Source: Deltaproteobacteria bacterium
GTDB taxonomy: Bacteria > Myxococcota > Kuafuiibacteriia > Kuafuiibacteriales > Kuafuiibacteriaceae
Assembly (NCBI GenBank): GCA_016703535.1
Contig: JADJBV010000002.1
Span: 806,001 to 870,000 of the forward strand
Length of the DNA stretch: 64,000 nt
Reading direction: 5' to 3'
In this document: piece after piece, positions 11,048-19,893 of the stretch
Layout of the letters: the number at the start of each line of letters is the position of its first letter
How positions within the stretch are numbered: the first letter of the stretch is position 1
Program-made: the position numbers and the translations under genes
Notes under the pieces: model-generated
Told to the model about the DNA's origin: nothing
Database searches by the model: none
Seen by the model: the letters and a program-made list of their open reading frames with translations, nothing else

Positions 11048-12456
11048 AGGAGACCGTCGAAGAGCACGTTCCCCTTCGTCGCGGAGCGGGCGTCCACGAA
11101 ACGGACGCCTACCTCTTCATTGAGGGGATCGAGGAAGACGGTGGTGGTGGCCGCGACCACGCCCGAGCTGTAGAGGAACTGGCCCTCGGGGAAGACATCA
11201 CCTCGGGGGGCCGCGCCACTTTCGACCAACAGGGCGAGTGGGTTGGGGCCGTTGCCGGTGGGGCCGACGGCGATCTCCAGGTAACGGCTCGCCGGGCCTT
11301 CGGGTTCGATCCGGCTGATGAAGCCGCAGTGAAAGTCGCCGGTCAGGAACAAGACGCCCGGGAGGTTGTGGGCCACCAGGTGATCGATCAGCTCGGTCCG
11401 TTGGGCGGCGTAGCCCTCCCAGCGATCGGCGAGGCCGGGCGCCCAGAGGGCCGGGAAGCGCGTGATCGGCACCGAGTTGAGGATCACCTTGTAGCGGCAG
11501 GGGCTCTTCACCAGGCCGTCCTTGAGCCAGTCCAGCTGGGCCCGGGAGAGGTATTGGGCCTCGGGGGTCTGGCGGGTCGCGGGCAGGCGTTCGCTGCGGC
11601 AATCGAGCACAAAAAACTCGGCGCTTTTGCCCCAGCGGTAGCTGCGCCACAACCTCCCGCCCAGGCCGGGCTCGATCGCCAGGGTCTCGTAGAACGCTTG
11701 GCGCCCGGCGGTGAAGCGTTCGGGGTCGACGCTGGTCTGGCTGAAGTTGTTGTCGATCTCGTGATCGTCCCAGGTCGCGTAGAGCCCGGCCGCGGCGTAG
11801 GCGGCGACATATTCGGGCTGAGAGAGTTGATCCCGCCACAGCGCCCGGTATTCGGCCAAGGTGCCGGCCTCGTCGTTGTAGCTCATGTCGCCCAAATGGC
11901 AGAGCACGTCCGGCGGATCGGCGGCCACCAGCTCCAGCGCTCGAAAGGGTCGGTTGCGTTGGCTGGTGCAGACCAACCCGCCGATCGAGAGGGGGCGCAA
12001 GTCGTCCGGCGCGAAGGTGGTGCGGAAGGTGCCGATCGGGCTGCGGCGGCTCGAGGCCCGATCGAAGAAGGCGTAGCGATAACGCCCCGGGCCGAGCCCT
12101 CGGACCTTGGTGCGCAAAAAGCCGTCTAGGGGAGCGAGTTCCAACTCCTGCACCAACTTGATCTGACCCGGGCCGGCGTCGCGCCAGACCCGCAACAGGT
12201 GGGCTTCGTTCGAGCTCGCGGCGGCCAACAAAAGCGCCGAGGTGCTCTCCAGCGCGCTCGCTTGTACGCCGATGGGGAAGGCCTGGAGGTCGGCGGGGAT
12301 CGCCCCGGGATCGAAGTCGATCAGCTTCGCGCCGTCCGATGGTTCGGGTTCAGGGTCGGCGGACCGCCGCGGGTACTCCTCATCGCCACAACCGGGCAGG
12401 GAGGCCATCCCCAAGGCCGCCGCCGAAACTCCCAATAACTCACGCCGGGTGAACAC
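11032..12456 (-). CDS. PhoD-like phosphatase (alkaline phosphatase D family), Tat-exported lipoprotein
   Basis: The N-terminus has a twin-arginine motif (TRRELLG), a hydrophobic run and a lipobox-like SLPGC, so the folded, metal-loaded enzyme is probably exported by Tat and lipidated. Family motifs follow in order: VLCHLGDMSYND (metal ligands), LYATWDDHEIDNN, and FLTGDFHCGF near the end. PhoD enzymes are phosphodiesterases/phosphomonoesterases using Fe/Ca. Its 474 residues are in the family range. The start is uncertain: GTG 12456 is used here, TTG 12465 adds three residues, and neither has a clear ribosome binding site. The upstream HIT gene is divergent. Confidence 0.88.
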   Translation of the reverse strand: MFTRRELLGVSAAALGMASLPGCGDEEYPRRSADPEPEPSDGAKLIDFDPGAIPADLQAFPIGVQASALESTSALLLAAASSNEAHLLRVWRDAGPGQIKLVQELELAPLDGFLRTKVRGLGPGRYRYAFFDRASSRRSPIGTFRTTFAPDDLRPLSIGGLVCTSQRNRPFRALELVAADPPDVLCHLGDMSYNDEAGTLAEYRALWRDQLSQPEYVAAYAAAGLYATWDDHEIDNNFSQTSVDPERFTAGRQAFYETLAIEPGLGGRLWRSYRWGKSAEFFVLDCRSERLPATRQTPEAQYLSRAQLDWLKDGLVKSPCRYKVILNSVPITRFPALWAPGLADRWEGYAAQRTELIDHLVAHNLPGVLFLTGDFHCGFISRIEPEGPASRYLEIAVGPTGNGPNPLALLVESGAAPRGDVFPEGQFLYSSGVVAATTTVFLDPLNEEVGVRFVDARSATKGNVLFDGLLPRGV

Positions 12457-12533
12457 GGGCCGCAACTGAGCACGGGCCCTTGGCCGCTGACAAGACGCTC
12501 GACCTCCCTCGTCGTCCTTGTTAGCCGACCGCC

Positions 12534-12986
12534 ATGGACGATTGTGCCCTCTGCCGCAGCCTGCACACCGAAACCCCGATCTTCGAGGACGAACTTTGGC
12601 ATGTGCGCCCCATCGAGGCCCCGGCCGGCGTCGCCGGTTGGATGATCGTCGTCGCCAAGCGGCACGTGGCCGGGCCAGCCCACTTCGATGACGCCGAGGC
12701 GGCCAGCTTTGGTTTGGCGCTGCGCCACTTCTCCCAGGTTCTACTGGAGACCACGGGCGCCTTGCGGATCTACACCGCGGCCCTCGGCGAAGCGGTGCCT
12801 CACTTTCACTGCCACCTGGTGCCGCGCTACGAGGACACCCCCAAAAAGGGTTGGGGGCTCTTCGATCTGCAGCGCGCCGCCAAAGAGGGGGAGGTCACCG
12901 TCGATCCGCAGCGGATCCGCGCCGTCAACGCGGCCTACGGGGAGGCCCTCTTGGCCAACCCCTTCCGTGGGCCGGGGCGGCGCTGA
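12534..12986 (+). CDS. HIT family protein (histidine triad nucleotide-binding)
   Basis: 150 residues with the catalytic histidine triad HFHCH at residues 90-94 and an upstream WMIVVAKRHV strand, the HIT core. HIT proteins are nucleotidyl hydrolases or transferases; the exact substrate cannot be told from sequence. It opens with CALC, a CxxC seen in many bacterial HIT proteins. It lies between two exported proteins with no apparent functional link and is divergent from the PhoD gene. Confidence 0.9.
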   Translation: MDDCALCRSLHTETPIFEDELWHVRPIEAPAGVAGWMIVVAKRHVAGPAHFDDAEAASFGLALRHFSQVLLETTGALRIYTAALGEAVPHFHCHLVPRYEDTPKKGWGLFDLQRAAKEGEVTVDPQRIRAVNAAYGEALLANPFRGPGRR

Positions 12987-13073
12987 GCGGCGAGTTCCTG
13001 ACGGCGCGTAGGATGGGCCCACCCGTCCTCGCACCTTCCCCGGGCCCCGGGCTCGGCGTTAGGTTGCCCCCCG

Positions 13074-14678
13074 ATGCGCCTCGCCCCGGTCGTTCTCCTC
13101 CCACTCCTTTGGCCTTCGCTGGCGTTCGCCCAGACCGTCACCGCGACCCAGACCATCACCGCCACCACCGCGCCCTTGAGCCGAATTTTCCTAGGAGTTG
13201 ACGGCTCCACCCAAATTGAACACCTCCTCGACGCCTCCTACGAAGTTTATCCACCGAGCGGCGTCCCCGGCGACTACGGCACCATCTTGGCCATCGACGG
13301 CGCCTTGTACGCGCCGGACTTCGACAACCACAGCGACGGAACGGCCACCGACAGCCTCAACAACGTCGCGCCCTACATTGTATTGACACCGGTGTTTCAG
13401 ACCGGCGTCTTGGGCACTGGCGCGGCTTTTGACCCGTTTCGGGTGACCACCAGCCTGGCGGCCGGCGGCACCGGCGTCCAGGTGGTGCAGACCGACGCTT
13501 ATGCGGTGGGGGCCGAGTCCTATTTGACGACCATCCAGCTGACCAACACCAGCACCAGTCCCCGGGTGATCGTGCTGTACCGGGCCGCCGACTGTTATCT
13601 GGGCGGCTCCGACAGCGGTTACGGCGCGGTCGATCCATTGAGTGGAGCGGTGTCCTGCAGCTCCAATCCCGACAACAACCCGCCCGATCGCATCGAGCAG
13701 TGGTTGCCGATCTCCTCTGGCGCCAGCCACTTCCAGGCGGGCTACGACACGGTGTGGTCTTGGATCGCCACTCGGGCACCCTTCCCTGACAGCTGCGAGT
13801 GCACCGTCCAACAGGACAACGGGGCCGGCTTGTCTTGGTCGTTGACCTTGGCCCCGGGCGAGACCACCTCCCGCAGCCACCTGACCACCTTCTCTCCCGT
13901 CGGCAACGTACCGGTGGTGACCTTGAAGTTGGCCGACACCGGGACCGTCACCAGCGGCGGGCGGAGCGGCTACACGGTGTTCTTCGACAACGCCAACATC
14001 TTCGCGGTGACCCTCGATCAAGTGGTGGATCTGTTGCCGGCAGGCTTTTCCTACGTCCCGGGCACCACCAGCGGCGCCTTGACCAGCGATCCAGTGATCG
14101 CCGGACAACAGCTGAGCTGGGCCGGACCCCTGGTCGTGGCCGGACAGTCCACGGCGATGTTGCACTTCGAGGTCATCGTGGCCACCGCCACCGGCGCCTA
14201 CTACAACAACGCCTCTGCCTTGACCGATGGCCTGGTCGCCGTGGCACCGACCGGCGACACGGCCCGGATCGATGTTGTCCTGGCGCCGCCCCCCACCGAC
14301 GGCGGCGTCGAAACCGACGGTGCGGTCGGCGACGGCGGCGGGCCGAGCAGCGACGGTGGCCCGATCGAAAACGACGGAGGCCCGATCGGCGATGGGGCGG
14401 TCGATCTGGACGGCGGCGTCGACCCCGACGGCGGTTCGCCCGGGGATGCGGCGCTCCCGCCCGACTTGGGCTCGCCCGATGCTGGCGGCGATGGCGGCAC
14501 CGTGGACTCGGGCCCGGCCGATTCAGGCGCGGCGCCGTTCGACGCTGGAACTGCGGGCCCCGGGGATGAGTCGAGCGACGAAGGCTGCGATTGCCGCGCG
14601 AGGCGAGGGCGTCCTGGATCGATCTGGGCCAGCGTGGCCCTCTTCGGTTGGGTCTTGATGCGCCGCAAGAAAGATTGA
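13074..14678 (+). CDS. MYXO-CTERM surface protein with DUF11-like domain
   Basis: 534 residues. A Sec signal peptide (MRLAPVVLLPLLW, cleavage after AFA) is followed by a beta-rich region of about 300 residues. Then comes a DUF11-like repeat (around residues 285-400) that starts at VVTLKLADTGTV and includes DQVVDLLPAGFSY. A Gly/Asp/Pro-rich linker of about 100 residues follows. The C-terminus is a tripartite sorting tag: EGCDCRARR, a hydrophobic helix (IWASVALFGWVLM) and a basic tail RRKKD. That matches the MYXO-CTERM signal, which routes proteins to the cell surface after processing at the Cys. It is therefore probably displayed on the outer surface. No enzymatic motif was seen. Confidence 0.82.
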   Translation: MRLAPVVLLPLLWPSLAFAQTVTATQTITATTAPLSRIFLGVDGSTQIEHLLDASYEVYPPSGVPGDYGTILAIDGALYAPDFDNHSDGTATDSLNNVAPYIVLTPVFQTGVLGTGAAFDPFRVTTSLAAGGTGVQVVQTDAYAVGAESYLTTIQLTNTSTSPRVIVLYRAADCYLGGSDSGYGAVDPLSGAVSCSSNPDNNPPDRIEQWLPISSGASHFQAGYDTVWSWIATRAPFPDSCECTVQQDNGAGLSWSLTLAPGETTSRSHLTTFSPVGNVPVVTLKLADTGTVTSGGRSGYTVFFDNANIFAVTLDQVVDLLPAGFSYVPGTTSGALTSDPVIAGQQLSWAGPLVVAGQSTAMLHFEVIVATATGAYYNNASALTDGLVAVAPTGDTARIDVVLAPPPTDGGVETDGAVGDGGGPSSDGGPIENDGGPIGDGAVDLDGGVDPDGGSPGDAALPPDLGSPDAGGDGGTVDSGPADSGAAPFDAGTAGPGDESSDEGCDCRARRGRPGSIWASVALFGWVLMRRKKD

Positions 14679-14751
14679 CGCAGCGCGATGCTCCCCCCGG
14701 GACACTCCCGGGTTGCCGGGCCGGGTCGAACCTGTTCTAACCGCGGCCAGC

Positions 14752-15819
14752 ATGACGCGCGCCATCGCGATCACGCGGACCACCGCGCCGAAGACCAAAC
14801 CTGACCCAAACGACCTCGGTTTCGGTCGTTTTTTCAGCGACCACCAGGGCCAGATGGAGTGGACCGCCGAAGGTGGATGGGGCCCGCCGCGGGTCGTGCC
14901 GTATGGGCCCATCCCCCTCGATCCGGCCGCGGGCGTGCTCCATTACGGGCAAGCGATGTTCGAGGGCCTCAAGGCCTTCCGCCAGCCCAACGGCAGCGTG
15001 AAGTTGTTCCGCCCCGAAGCCCACGTGCAGCGGATGATCGTCGGGGCCCCTCGGCTCTGCATGCCTTCGCCCCCGGCCGACACCATGCTCGAGCTGCTCA
15101 AGGCCTTCGTGCAGACCGATCTGGACTGGGTGCCGTCGGCGCCCATGACCTCCCTGTACGTGCGGCCCACCTTGATCGCCACCGACGCCTTTTTGGGTGT
15201 TCGTCCGGCCAACAAGTACCTCTTCTTCGTGATCGGCTCGCCGGTGGGGGCCTACTACTCGGGTGGCCTGCGGCCGGTGCGGATTTGGGTTGAGCGCAGC
15301 CAAACTCGGGCGGCCAAGGGTGGTCTCGGTGCGGTCAAGGCCGGCGCCAACTACGTGGCCAGCCTCTACGCCGCCAACAAAGCCAAGAAGGAGGGCTACG
15401 ACCAGGTGTTGTGGCTTGACTCGGTCAAACACGAGACCATCGAAGAGGTCGGCACCATGAATTTGTTCGTGGTGTTCGGCGACGAGCTGGTGACGCCGCC
15501 GCTCTCCGACAGCATCTTGGCCGGCGTCACTCGGGACTCGATCATGGCGCTGGGCCAGGACCTCGGCCTCAAGGTCAGCGAACGCCCGATCACCGTGCAG
15601 GAGCTGGTCGACGGCGAAAAGAGCGGTCGCCTCAAAGAGGTCTTCGGCAGCGGCAGCGCCGCCGTGGTCAGCCCCGTCGGCGAGTTGGCCTTCGGCGACA
15701 ACAAGATCGTGACCAGCAAGGGCGAATCGGGCCCGGTCTGCCAGTCGCTCTACGACGCCATCACCCAGATTCAGCGCGGCACCCGGCCGGACAAACACGG
15801 CTGGATGATGCCGGTCTGA
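14752..15819 (+). CDS. ilvE: Branched-chain amino acid aminotransferase
   Basis: PLP-dependent transamination of Val, Leu and Ile to their 2-oxoacids. The 355-residue product is of the longer BCAT type. It has YGQAMFEGLKAFR, SLYVRPTLIATD, the PLP lysine in GAVKAGANY (Lys196) and ETIEEVGTMNLF with DSILAGVTRDS, all typical. ATG 14752 is chosen because conserved sequence begins shortly after it; an upstream extension of 13 residues is non-conserved. Its 2-oxoacid products are the substrates of the E1/E2 complex encoded 1.2 kb downstream on the same strand. Confidence 0.94.
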   Translation: MTRAIAITRTTAPKTKPDPNDLGFGRFFSDHQGQMEWTAEGGWGPPRVVPYGPIPLDPAAGVLHYGQAMFEGLKAFRQPNGSVKLFRPEAHVQRMIVGAPRLCMPSPPADTMLELLKAFVQTDLDWVPSAPMTSLYVRPTLIATDAFLGVRPANKYLFFVIGSPVGAYYSGGLRPVRIWVERSQTRAAKGGLGAVKAGANYVASLYAANKAKKEGYDQVLWLDSVKHETIEEVGTMNLFVVFGDELVTPPLSDSILAGVTRDSIMALGQDLGLKVSERPITVQELVDGEKSGRLKEVFGSGSAAVVSPVGELAFGDNKIVTSKGESGPVCQSLYDAITQIQRGTRPDKHGWMMPV

Positions 15820-15834
15820 TTCTATTGAATGGAA
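15820..15834. terminator. Inverted repeat at convergent gene ends
   Basis: TTCTATT-G-AATGGAA, an inverted repeat with 7-base arms and one G:T-type mismatch, sits just after the ilvE stop and before the convergent end of the next gene. It may act as a short terminator stem but has no T tract. It shares TTGAATGGAA with the junction at 10994-11003. Confidence 0.25.
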
Positions 15835-15849
15835 GGACGTCGGCGCCGC

Positions 15850-16557
15850 TCAGCGGGCCAAGAGCCGGTCGAGGGCGGTCGCCAAGACCACCGGTGGCAC
15901 CCGCCGAGGATTGAGCGGCGGCTCTTTGCCCGCGGACTTCACAGAGCTGCTCAAGGTCTCGGGGGCGACCGCCAAGCCGAGCAGTCGATCGGCCGGATAA
16001 CTGCGCAAGGTGCCGACCACGCCGTGGAGCACGTCGAGCTTTTGGGTCTGGAGCTGTGGCAGGGGCTTGGGGCCCAGACCGTCCAGGCGCACCGCCAACT
16101 CCCGCAGGTGATCGGCCCAGGGCTGATCGATGCCGCGCCGATCCATCATGGTCGCGAGATCACCGGGGTGGGGCATCATGCCGTTGCCCAAGGCCCAGAG
16201 CACCGAACGTTGATCGTTCGGCAGGTCCGGATCCCCCAGGCTGTGGGTCAAGAGGGCCTTGAAGTCGGCGTCGACGGCGGCCGAGACCAGATCGGTCGCG
16301 ACCCGCACACCGCTGGGCACTGAGATGGAGATGTCAGCGCCGCTGGCGGCTTGGGCGACCAGGCCGTTGAGGTGACGTTCGGCGGCCGCCGACTCGAGCT
16401 GCTGTTCGACCGCCTGGGCGGCCAACTTCCGCTTCTGATCTTGGAAGGCGAGGGCGGCGGCCTCGAGCTCCCGCTCCCAGCCGTCGAGGAGGCGGTTGAG
16501 GGCCTGCTGTTGGGCCTCGTAGATCTGGTTCCGCAGCTCGAGTGAAAGGTTCGACAT
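15850..16557 (-). CDS. Hypothetical helical protein
   Basis: 235 residues, no family recognised. The ATG has GGAG upstream with good spacing. The first 90 residues are a long charged helix, probably coiled coil (LRNQIYEAQQQALNRLLDGW and following, rich in Ala, Glu and Gln). The rest is mixed helix with a Pro-rich end. There is no signal peptide or membrane segment, so it is probably cytoplasmic. It follows a tiny membrane-protein gene on the same strand, and the pair is divergent from the E2/E1 operon. The helical style resembles the two soluble genes at the end of that operon, but no homology can be claimed. Confidence 0.7.
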   Translation of the reverse strand: MSNLSLELRNQIYEAQQQALNRLLDGWERELEAAALAFQDQKRKLAAQAVEQQLESAAAERHLNGLVAQAASGADISISVPSGVRVATDLVSAAVDADFKALLTHSLGDPDLPNDQRSVLWALGNGMMPHPGDLATMMDRRGIDQPWADHLRELAVRLDGLGPKPLPQLQTQKLDVLHGVVGTLRSYPADRLLGLAVAPETLSSSVKSAGKEPPLNPRRVPPVVLATALDRLLAR

Positions 16558-16625
16558 CCGACGGTCTCCGGGCCAACAGCTTTATCGGGCCCGGCGACGC
16601 CGTGGTTGCGGGGAAGGCGCCCCGA

Positions 16626-16862
16626 TCAAGAGAGGATGGCGGCGGCGGCGCCCAGGATAAACCCGGTTACGCCAAAACCCACCGACAACACCTTGCGCTG
16701 GTGCTGCACCACGGCCTCTTCGATCAGGATCTCGTCGGGCGGGACCGGATCGGGGCGGAACTCTTCGGGCAACAGCGGCGCGCCCCGATAGGTTTCGGTG
16801 GGGGTCGGCAAGAGGCTGATCGCCAAGGGGACCTGGGAGTGGGTGACATCGGTCGTCAACAT
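16626..16862 (-). CDS. Small hypothetical protein with one C-terminal membrane helix
   Basis: 78 residues: a polar, Pro/Glu-rich N-terminal part and a C-terminal helix VGFGVTGFILGAAAAIL, suggesting a tail-anchored membrane protein. ATG 16862 is used; ATG 16898 would add 12 residues, and neither has a good ribosome binding site. Coding is supported by codon composition, by the membrane helix, and by its neat fit between 16557 and the divergent E2 start. Function unknown. Confidence 0.5.
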   Translation of the reverse strand: MLTTDVTHSQVPLAISLLPTPTETYRGAPLLPEEFRPDPVPPDEILIEEAVVQHQRKVLSVGFGVTGFILGAAAAILS

Positions 16863-16964
16863 GGGTCGGACGGATGACGTATGCCGACTTGTAGGCATTG
16901 TCCAGTTTCTGCTTCGGGATCGGCGTTGACCCCCTCCAGGGGCCCACCTAAGTTCCCGTCCGCA
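16863..16964. promoter_or_regulatory. Divergent promoter region of the E2/E1 operon
   Basis: About 100 bases between the minus-strand small gene and the E2 start. It should hold the promoter of the E2/E1/three-gene operon. I see no convincing sigma-factor boxes or operator palindrome. Confidence 0.3.
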
Positions 16965-18335
16965 ATGGCATTCGAATTCAAGTTGCCGGACATCGGAGAG
17001 GGCGTCGTCGAGGGCGAGATCGTGAAGTGGCTCGTGAAGCCAGGCGACTCGGTCGACGTGGATCAGCCCATGGTCGAGGTGATGACCGACAAGGCGACGG
17101 TGGTCATCCCGTCGCCCAAAAAGGGCGTCATCAAGGAGACCCGGGGCGCCGAGGGCGCCATGGTCGAGGTCCACTCGGTGTTGGTGGTCATCGAAGAAGG
17201 TGCCGGTGCACCTGCCGCGCCCGCGCCCGCACCCGCCGCGCCCGCGCCCGTCGCCCCGAAGGCCCCCGCGGCAGCGGCTCCGGTGGCTCGAGTTGCGCCC
17301 GCGACCGCCGTGGCTGCGGCACCGCTGGCACCGCCGCCGGCACCCCCTCCGCCCGCCGCGCCCAACGGAAGTGGCGGTTATCGCGCCTCGGCGCCGGTGT
17401 TGGCGGCGCCCGCGACCCGTCGTTTGGCCCGGGAGCTCGACATCGATCTCACCCGAGTCCCGGGTTCGGGCCCGGCGGGGCGGGTGACCTCGGCCGATGT
17501 GCGCCAGGCCGCCAGCAACGCCACCCAGGTCCCTCAGCCGGCCGCCATGACCGTGCCGACCTTGATCCCGACCCAGACTCCGGCGGTCCGTTCCCACGCG
17601 CCCAAGCCGTCGATCACCGCGGCCCTCGAGCCCGCCGATGAACGGGTGCCGGTGCGCGGCCTGCGCCGCCGCATTTGGGAGAACATGGCCCAATCGGCCT
17701 TCACCGCGGCCCACTTCACCTTCGTGGAGGAGTGCGACTCGACGGAGATGGTGAAGTTGCGGGAGCGCTTCAACGCCAACCTCCTCAGCGCCGAAGAGAA
17801 GTTTACGTATCTGCCGTTCATCGTGAAGGCCGTCGTCGCGTCGCTGAAGCGCTTCCCGGCGCTCAACGCCCACGTCGACGACGACAACATGGAGTACGTA
17901 AAGCGCTCCAACTTCCACATCGGCATCGCGGTCGCCTCGGAGCGAGGTTTGGTGGTGCCGGTGGTGCGCCACGCCGATCGCCGTTCGCTCCTGGACCTGT
18001 CAAAGGAGATCAAGCGGCTGGCCGACGCGGTCCGCAACAACGCTTTGACCACCGACGATCTCGGCGGCTCCACCTTCACCATCACCAGCTTGGGCAAAGA
18101 CGGCGGCATCTTTGCCACGCCGATCATCAACTACCCCGAGGTGGCGATCATGGGCGTGCACAAGATGGTGAAGCGCCCGGTGGTCAAGGATGATCAGGTG
18201 GTGGTGCGGGACATGATGAACTTGTCCCTCTCCTTCGATCACCGCTTGATCGACGGCCACATCGGCGCGGCCTTCACCTACGCGGTGATCAAGCTGCTCG
18301 AGAGCCCCGATCGGCTGATGATGGAGATGCTCTGA
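16965..18335 (+). CDS. Dihydrolipoamide acyltransferase, E2 of a 2-oxoacid (probably branched-chain) dehydrogenase complex
   Basis: 456 residues. One lipoyl domain (1-80) has the lipoylated Lys43 in TDKATV. A long Ala/Pro linker follows, then a peripheral-subunit-binding domain (about 145-180, ATRRLARELDIDL and GPAGRVTSADV). The acyltransferase core ends with SFDHRLIDG, whose His426 and Asp430 are catalytic. ATG 16965 is the start because family sequence begins immediately (FEFKLPDIGEG). The E1-alpha gene follows after 3 bases. The single lipoyl domain, the E1-alpha partner and ilvE nearby favour branched-chain over pyruvate substrates; E2 sequence alone does not settle this. Confidence 0.93.
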   Translation: MAFEFKLPDIGEGVVEGEIVKWLVKPGDSVDVDQPMVEVMTDKATVVIPSPKKGVIKETRGAEGAMVEVHSVLVVIEEGAGAPAAPAPAPAAPAPVAPKAPAAAAPVARVAPATAVAAAPLAPPPAPPPPAAPNGSGGYRASAPVLAAPATRRLARELDIDLTRVPGSGPAGRVTSADVRQAASNATQVPQPAAMTVPTLIPTQTPAVRSHAPKPSITAALEPADERVPVRGLRRRIWENMAQSAFTAAHFTFVEECDSTEMVKLRERFNANLLSAEEKFTYLPFIVKAVVASLKRFPALNAHVDDDNMEYVKRSNFHIGIAVASERGLVVPVVRHADRRSLLDLSKEIKRLADAVRNNALTTDDLGGSTFTITSLGKDGGIFATPIINYPEVAIMGVHKMVKRPVVKDDQVVVRDMMNLSLSFDHRLIDGHIGAAFTYAVIKLLESPDRLMMEML

Positions 18336-18338
18336 GCG

Positions 18339-19481
18339 ATGGTCGCCTCGCCCAAGGAAGCCCCCTTGCCCAGCATCTTGCAGGATCCCCGGCGCACCAA
18401 CGAAGAGCCCAAGCTCTTCCAGGTGCTGGCGCCCGACGGCACCCCGGTGGGGCCGCTGCCGGACATCGACCTCGACACGATGCTCAAGGTGCATCGTTAC
18501 ATGACCATGATCCGGCTCCTCGACGACCGGATGATGATCATGCAGCGCCAGGGCCGCATCGGCTTTTACGGCGCCTGCACCGGGCAAGAGGCGGGGCCCA
18601 TCGGCACCGCCGCCGCGTTGCGCATCACCGACTGGATCTACCCGGCCCTGCGCGAGGGTGTGGCCATGCTCTACCGCGGTTATCCGCTGGAGCCTTACCT
18701 GTGCCAGGTCTTCGGCAACGACGGTGACGTGCTCAAGGGCCGGCAGATGTTGTCGCACTATGCCGATCGATCGGTGAACCAGGTCTCTTGGTCGAGCGTG
18801 ATCGGTACTCAGATCACCCAAGCCGTCGGCACCGCTTGGGCCGCTCGTTATCGCAAGAAGAGCGACGTCAGCGTGGCCTTCATGGGCGACGGCGCCACCT
18901 CCAGCGCCGAGTTCCACACCGGGATGAACTTCGCCGCGGTCTGGGGCGCCCCGTGCATCTTGATCTGCCAGAACAACCACTGGTCGATCAGCGTGCCGAC
19001 CAAGGGCCAGACCGTGTCTCGCACCATCGCCGAAAAGGCCGTGGCCTACGGGTTGCCGTACGCCCGGGTCGACGGCAACGACGTGTTGGCGGTCTACGCC
19101 GCGGTCAGCGAGGCCGCCTCCCGGGCCCGAAGTGGTGGCGGGGCCTCTTTCCTCGAGCTGCTCACCTATCGGATCGGCGCCCACTCCAGCTCGGATGATC
19201 CCCGGGTGTATCGGGATGAACGGGAGGTCGAGGAGTGGAAGCTCAAAGACCCGGTGGAGCGTTATCGCAAGTTCTTGATCTCGACCGGCCGCTGGTCCGA
19301 GGCCCAAGACCAGGCCCTCAAAGAGGCGCTGAATCAGGAGATCATCAGCACCCTGGAGCGGGCTGAAAAACGTGGACCGCCGCCGGATCGGACCTTGTTC
19401 GAGGACGTCTACGCCACCCCGCCGTGGCACCTCGTCGAACAAGCCCAGGCCTTCCGCGAGGAGCAAGGTGGAGAGGACTGA
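18339..19481 (+). CDS. 2-oxoacid dehydrogenase E1 alpha subunit, branched-chain type
   Basis: Thiamine-diphosphate-dependent decarboxylase subunit, 380 residues. The TPP/Mg motif runs from GDG (183-185) to NN (212-213). The YRIGAHSSSDDP loop is the form seen in branched-chain 2-oxoacid dehydrogenase E1-alpha. The E1-beta partner is absent: the next genes are small and unrelated, so E1-beta must lie elsewhere. E2 before E1-alpha is an unusual order, since most operons run E1-alpha, E1-beta, E2, E3. The end overlaps the next gene by 14 bases. Confidence 0.92.
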   Translation: MVASPKEAPLPSILQDPRRTNEEPKLFQVLAPDGTPVGPLPDIDLDTMLKVHRYMTMIRLLDDRMMIMQRQGRIGFYGACTGQEAGPIGTAAALRITDWIYPALREGVAMLYRGYPLEPYLCQVFGNDGDVLKGRQMLSHYADRSVNQVSWSSVIGTQITQAVGTAWAARYRKKSDVSVAFMGDGATSSAEFHTGMNFAAVWGAPCILICQNNHWSISVPTKGQTVSRTIAEKAVAYGLPYARVDGNDVLAVYAAVSEAASRARSGGGASFLELLTYRIGAHSSSDDPRVYRDEREVEEWKLKDPVERYRKFLISTGRWSEAQDQALKEALNQEIISTLERAEKRGPPPDRTLFEDVYATPPWHLVEQAQAFREEQGGED

Positions 19482-19893
19482 ACGCCAGGCCTTGTTGGCG
19501 ACGCTGGGGCGCATGCACCACAAGGCCTGTTATTGGGCCGCTCGCCTCTCGGCCCGGCCCGCGACCGCGACCTTGTCCTTCGGCGTCGCCGCTCGGGCCA
19601 AGGCGATCCAAGTTTGTCTCGAACGCGACACCACCTGGGCCATCGCGGCGACGCGCCTGCGCGCTGAGTTTGGCGCGACCTTGGAGCGGCTCTCGGAACT
19701 CCGGAAGAGCAAAGGCACTGGGGCGCGGCTCCTGGAATGGGAGCTGCGGCTCCAGCACCTGGCCGAACAAGACGGGGCGCTCCGGGCCGAACGGTCCCTC
19801 TTGGACGCTCGCCTCTCGGCCGAACACCGGGCGTTCTTGACCACTTGGGCTTTGCTCCAGATTCGTATGGGCCGCCCAACACTGAACGCGTGA
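19468..19893 (+). CDS. Hypothetical helical protein, translationally coupled to E1 alpha
   Basis: 141 residues. The GTG start lies inside the end of the E1-alpha gene, with GAGGAG upstream at good spacing. The product is helix-rich, basic and Arg/Leu/Ala-heavy, with likely coiled coil around residues 60-125 (RLRAEFGATLERLSELRKS and following). No signal peptide and no family recognised. It is the first of three tightly packed small genes; the following chaperone-like gene raises the possibility that this is a client or stator-like coiled-coil protein, which is speculation. Confidence 0.7.
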   Translation: MERTERQALLATLGRMHHKACYWAARLSARPATATLSFGVAARAKAIQVCLERDTTWAIAATRLRAEFGATLERLSELRKSKGTGARLLEWELRLQHLAEQDGALRAERSLLDARLSAEHRAFLTTWALLQIRMGRPTLNA

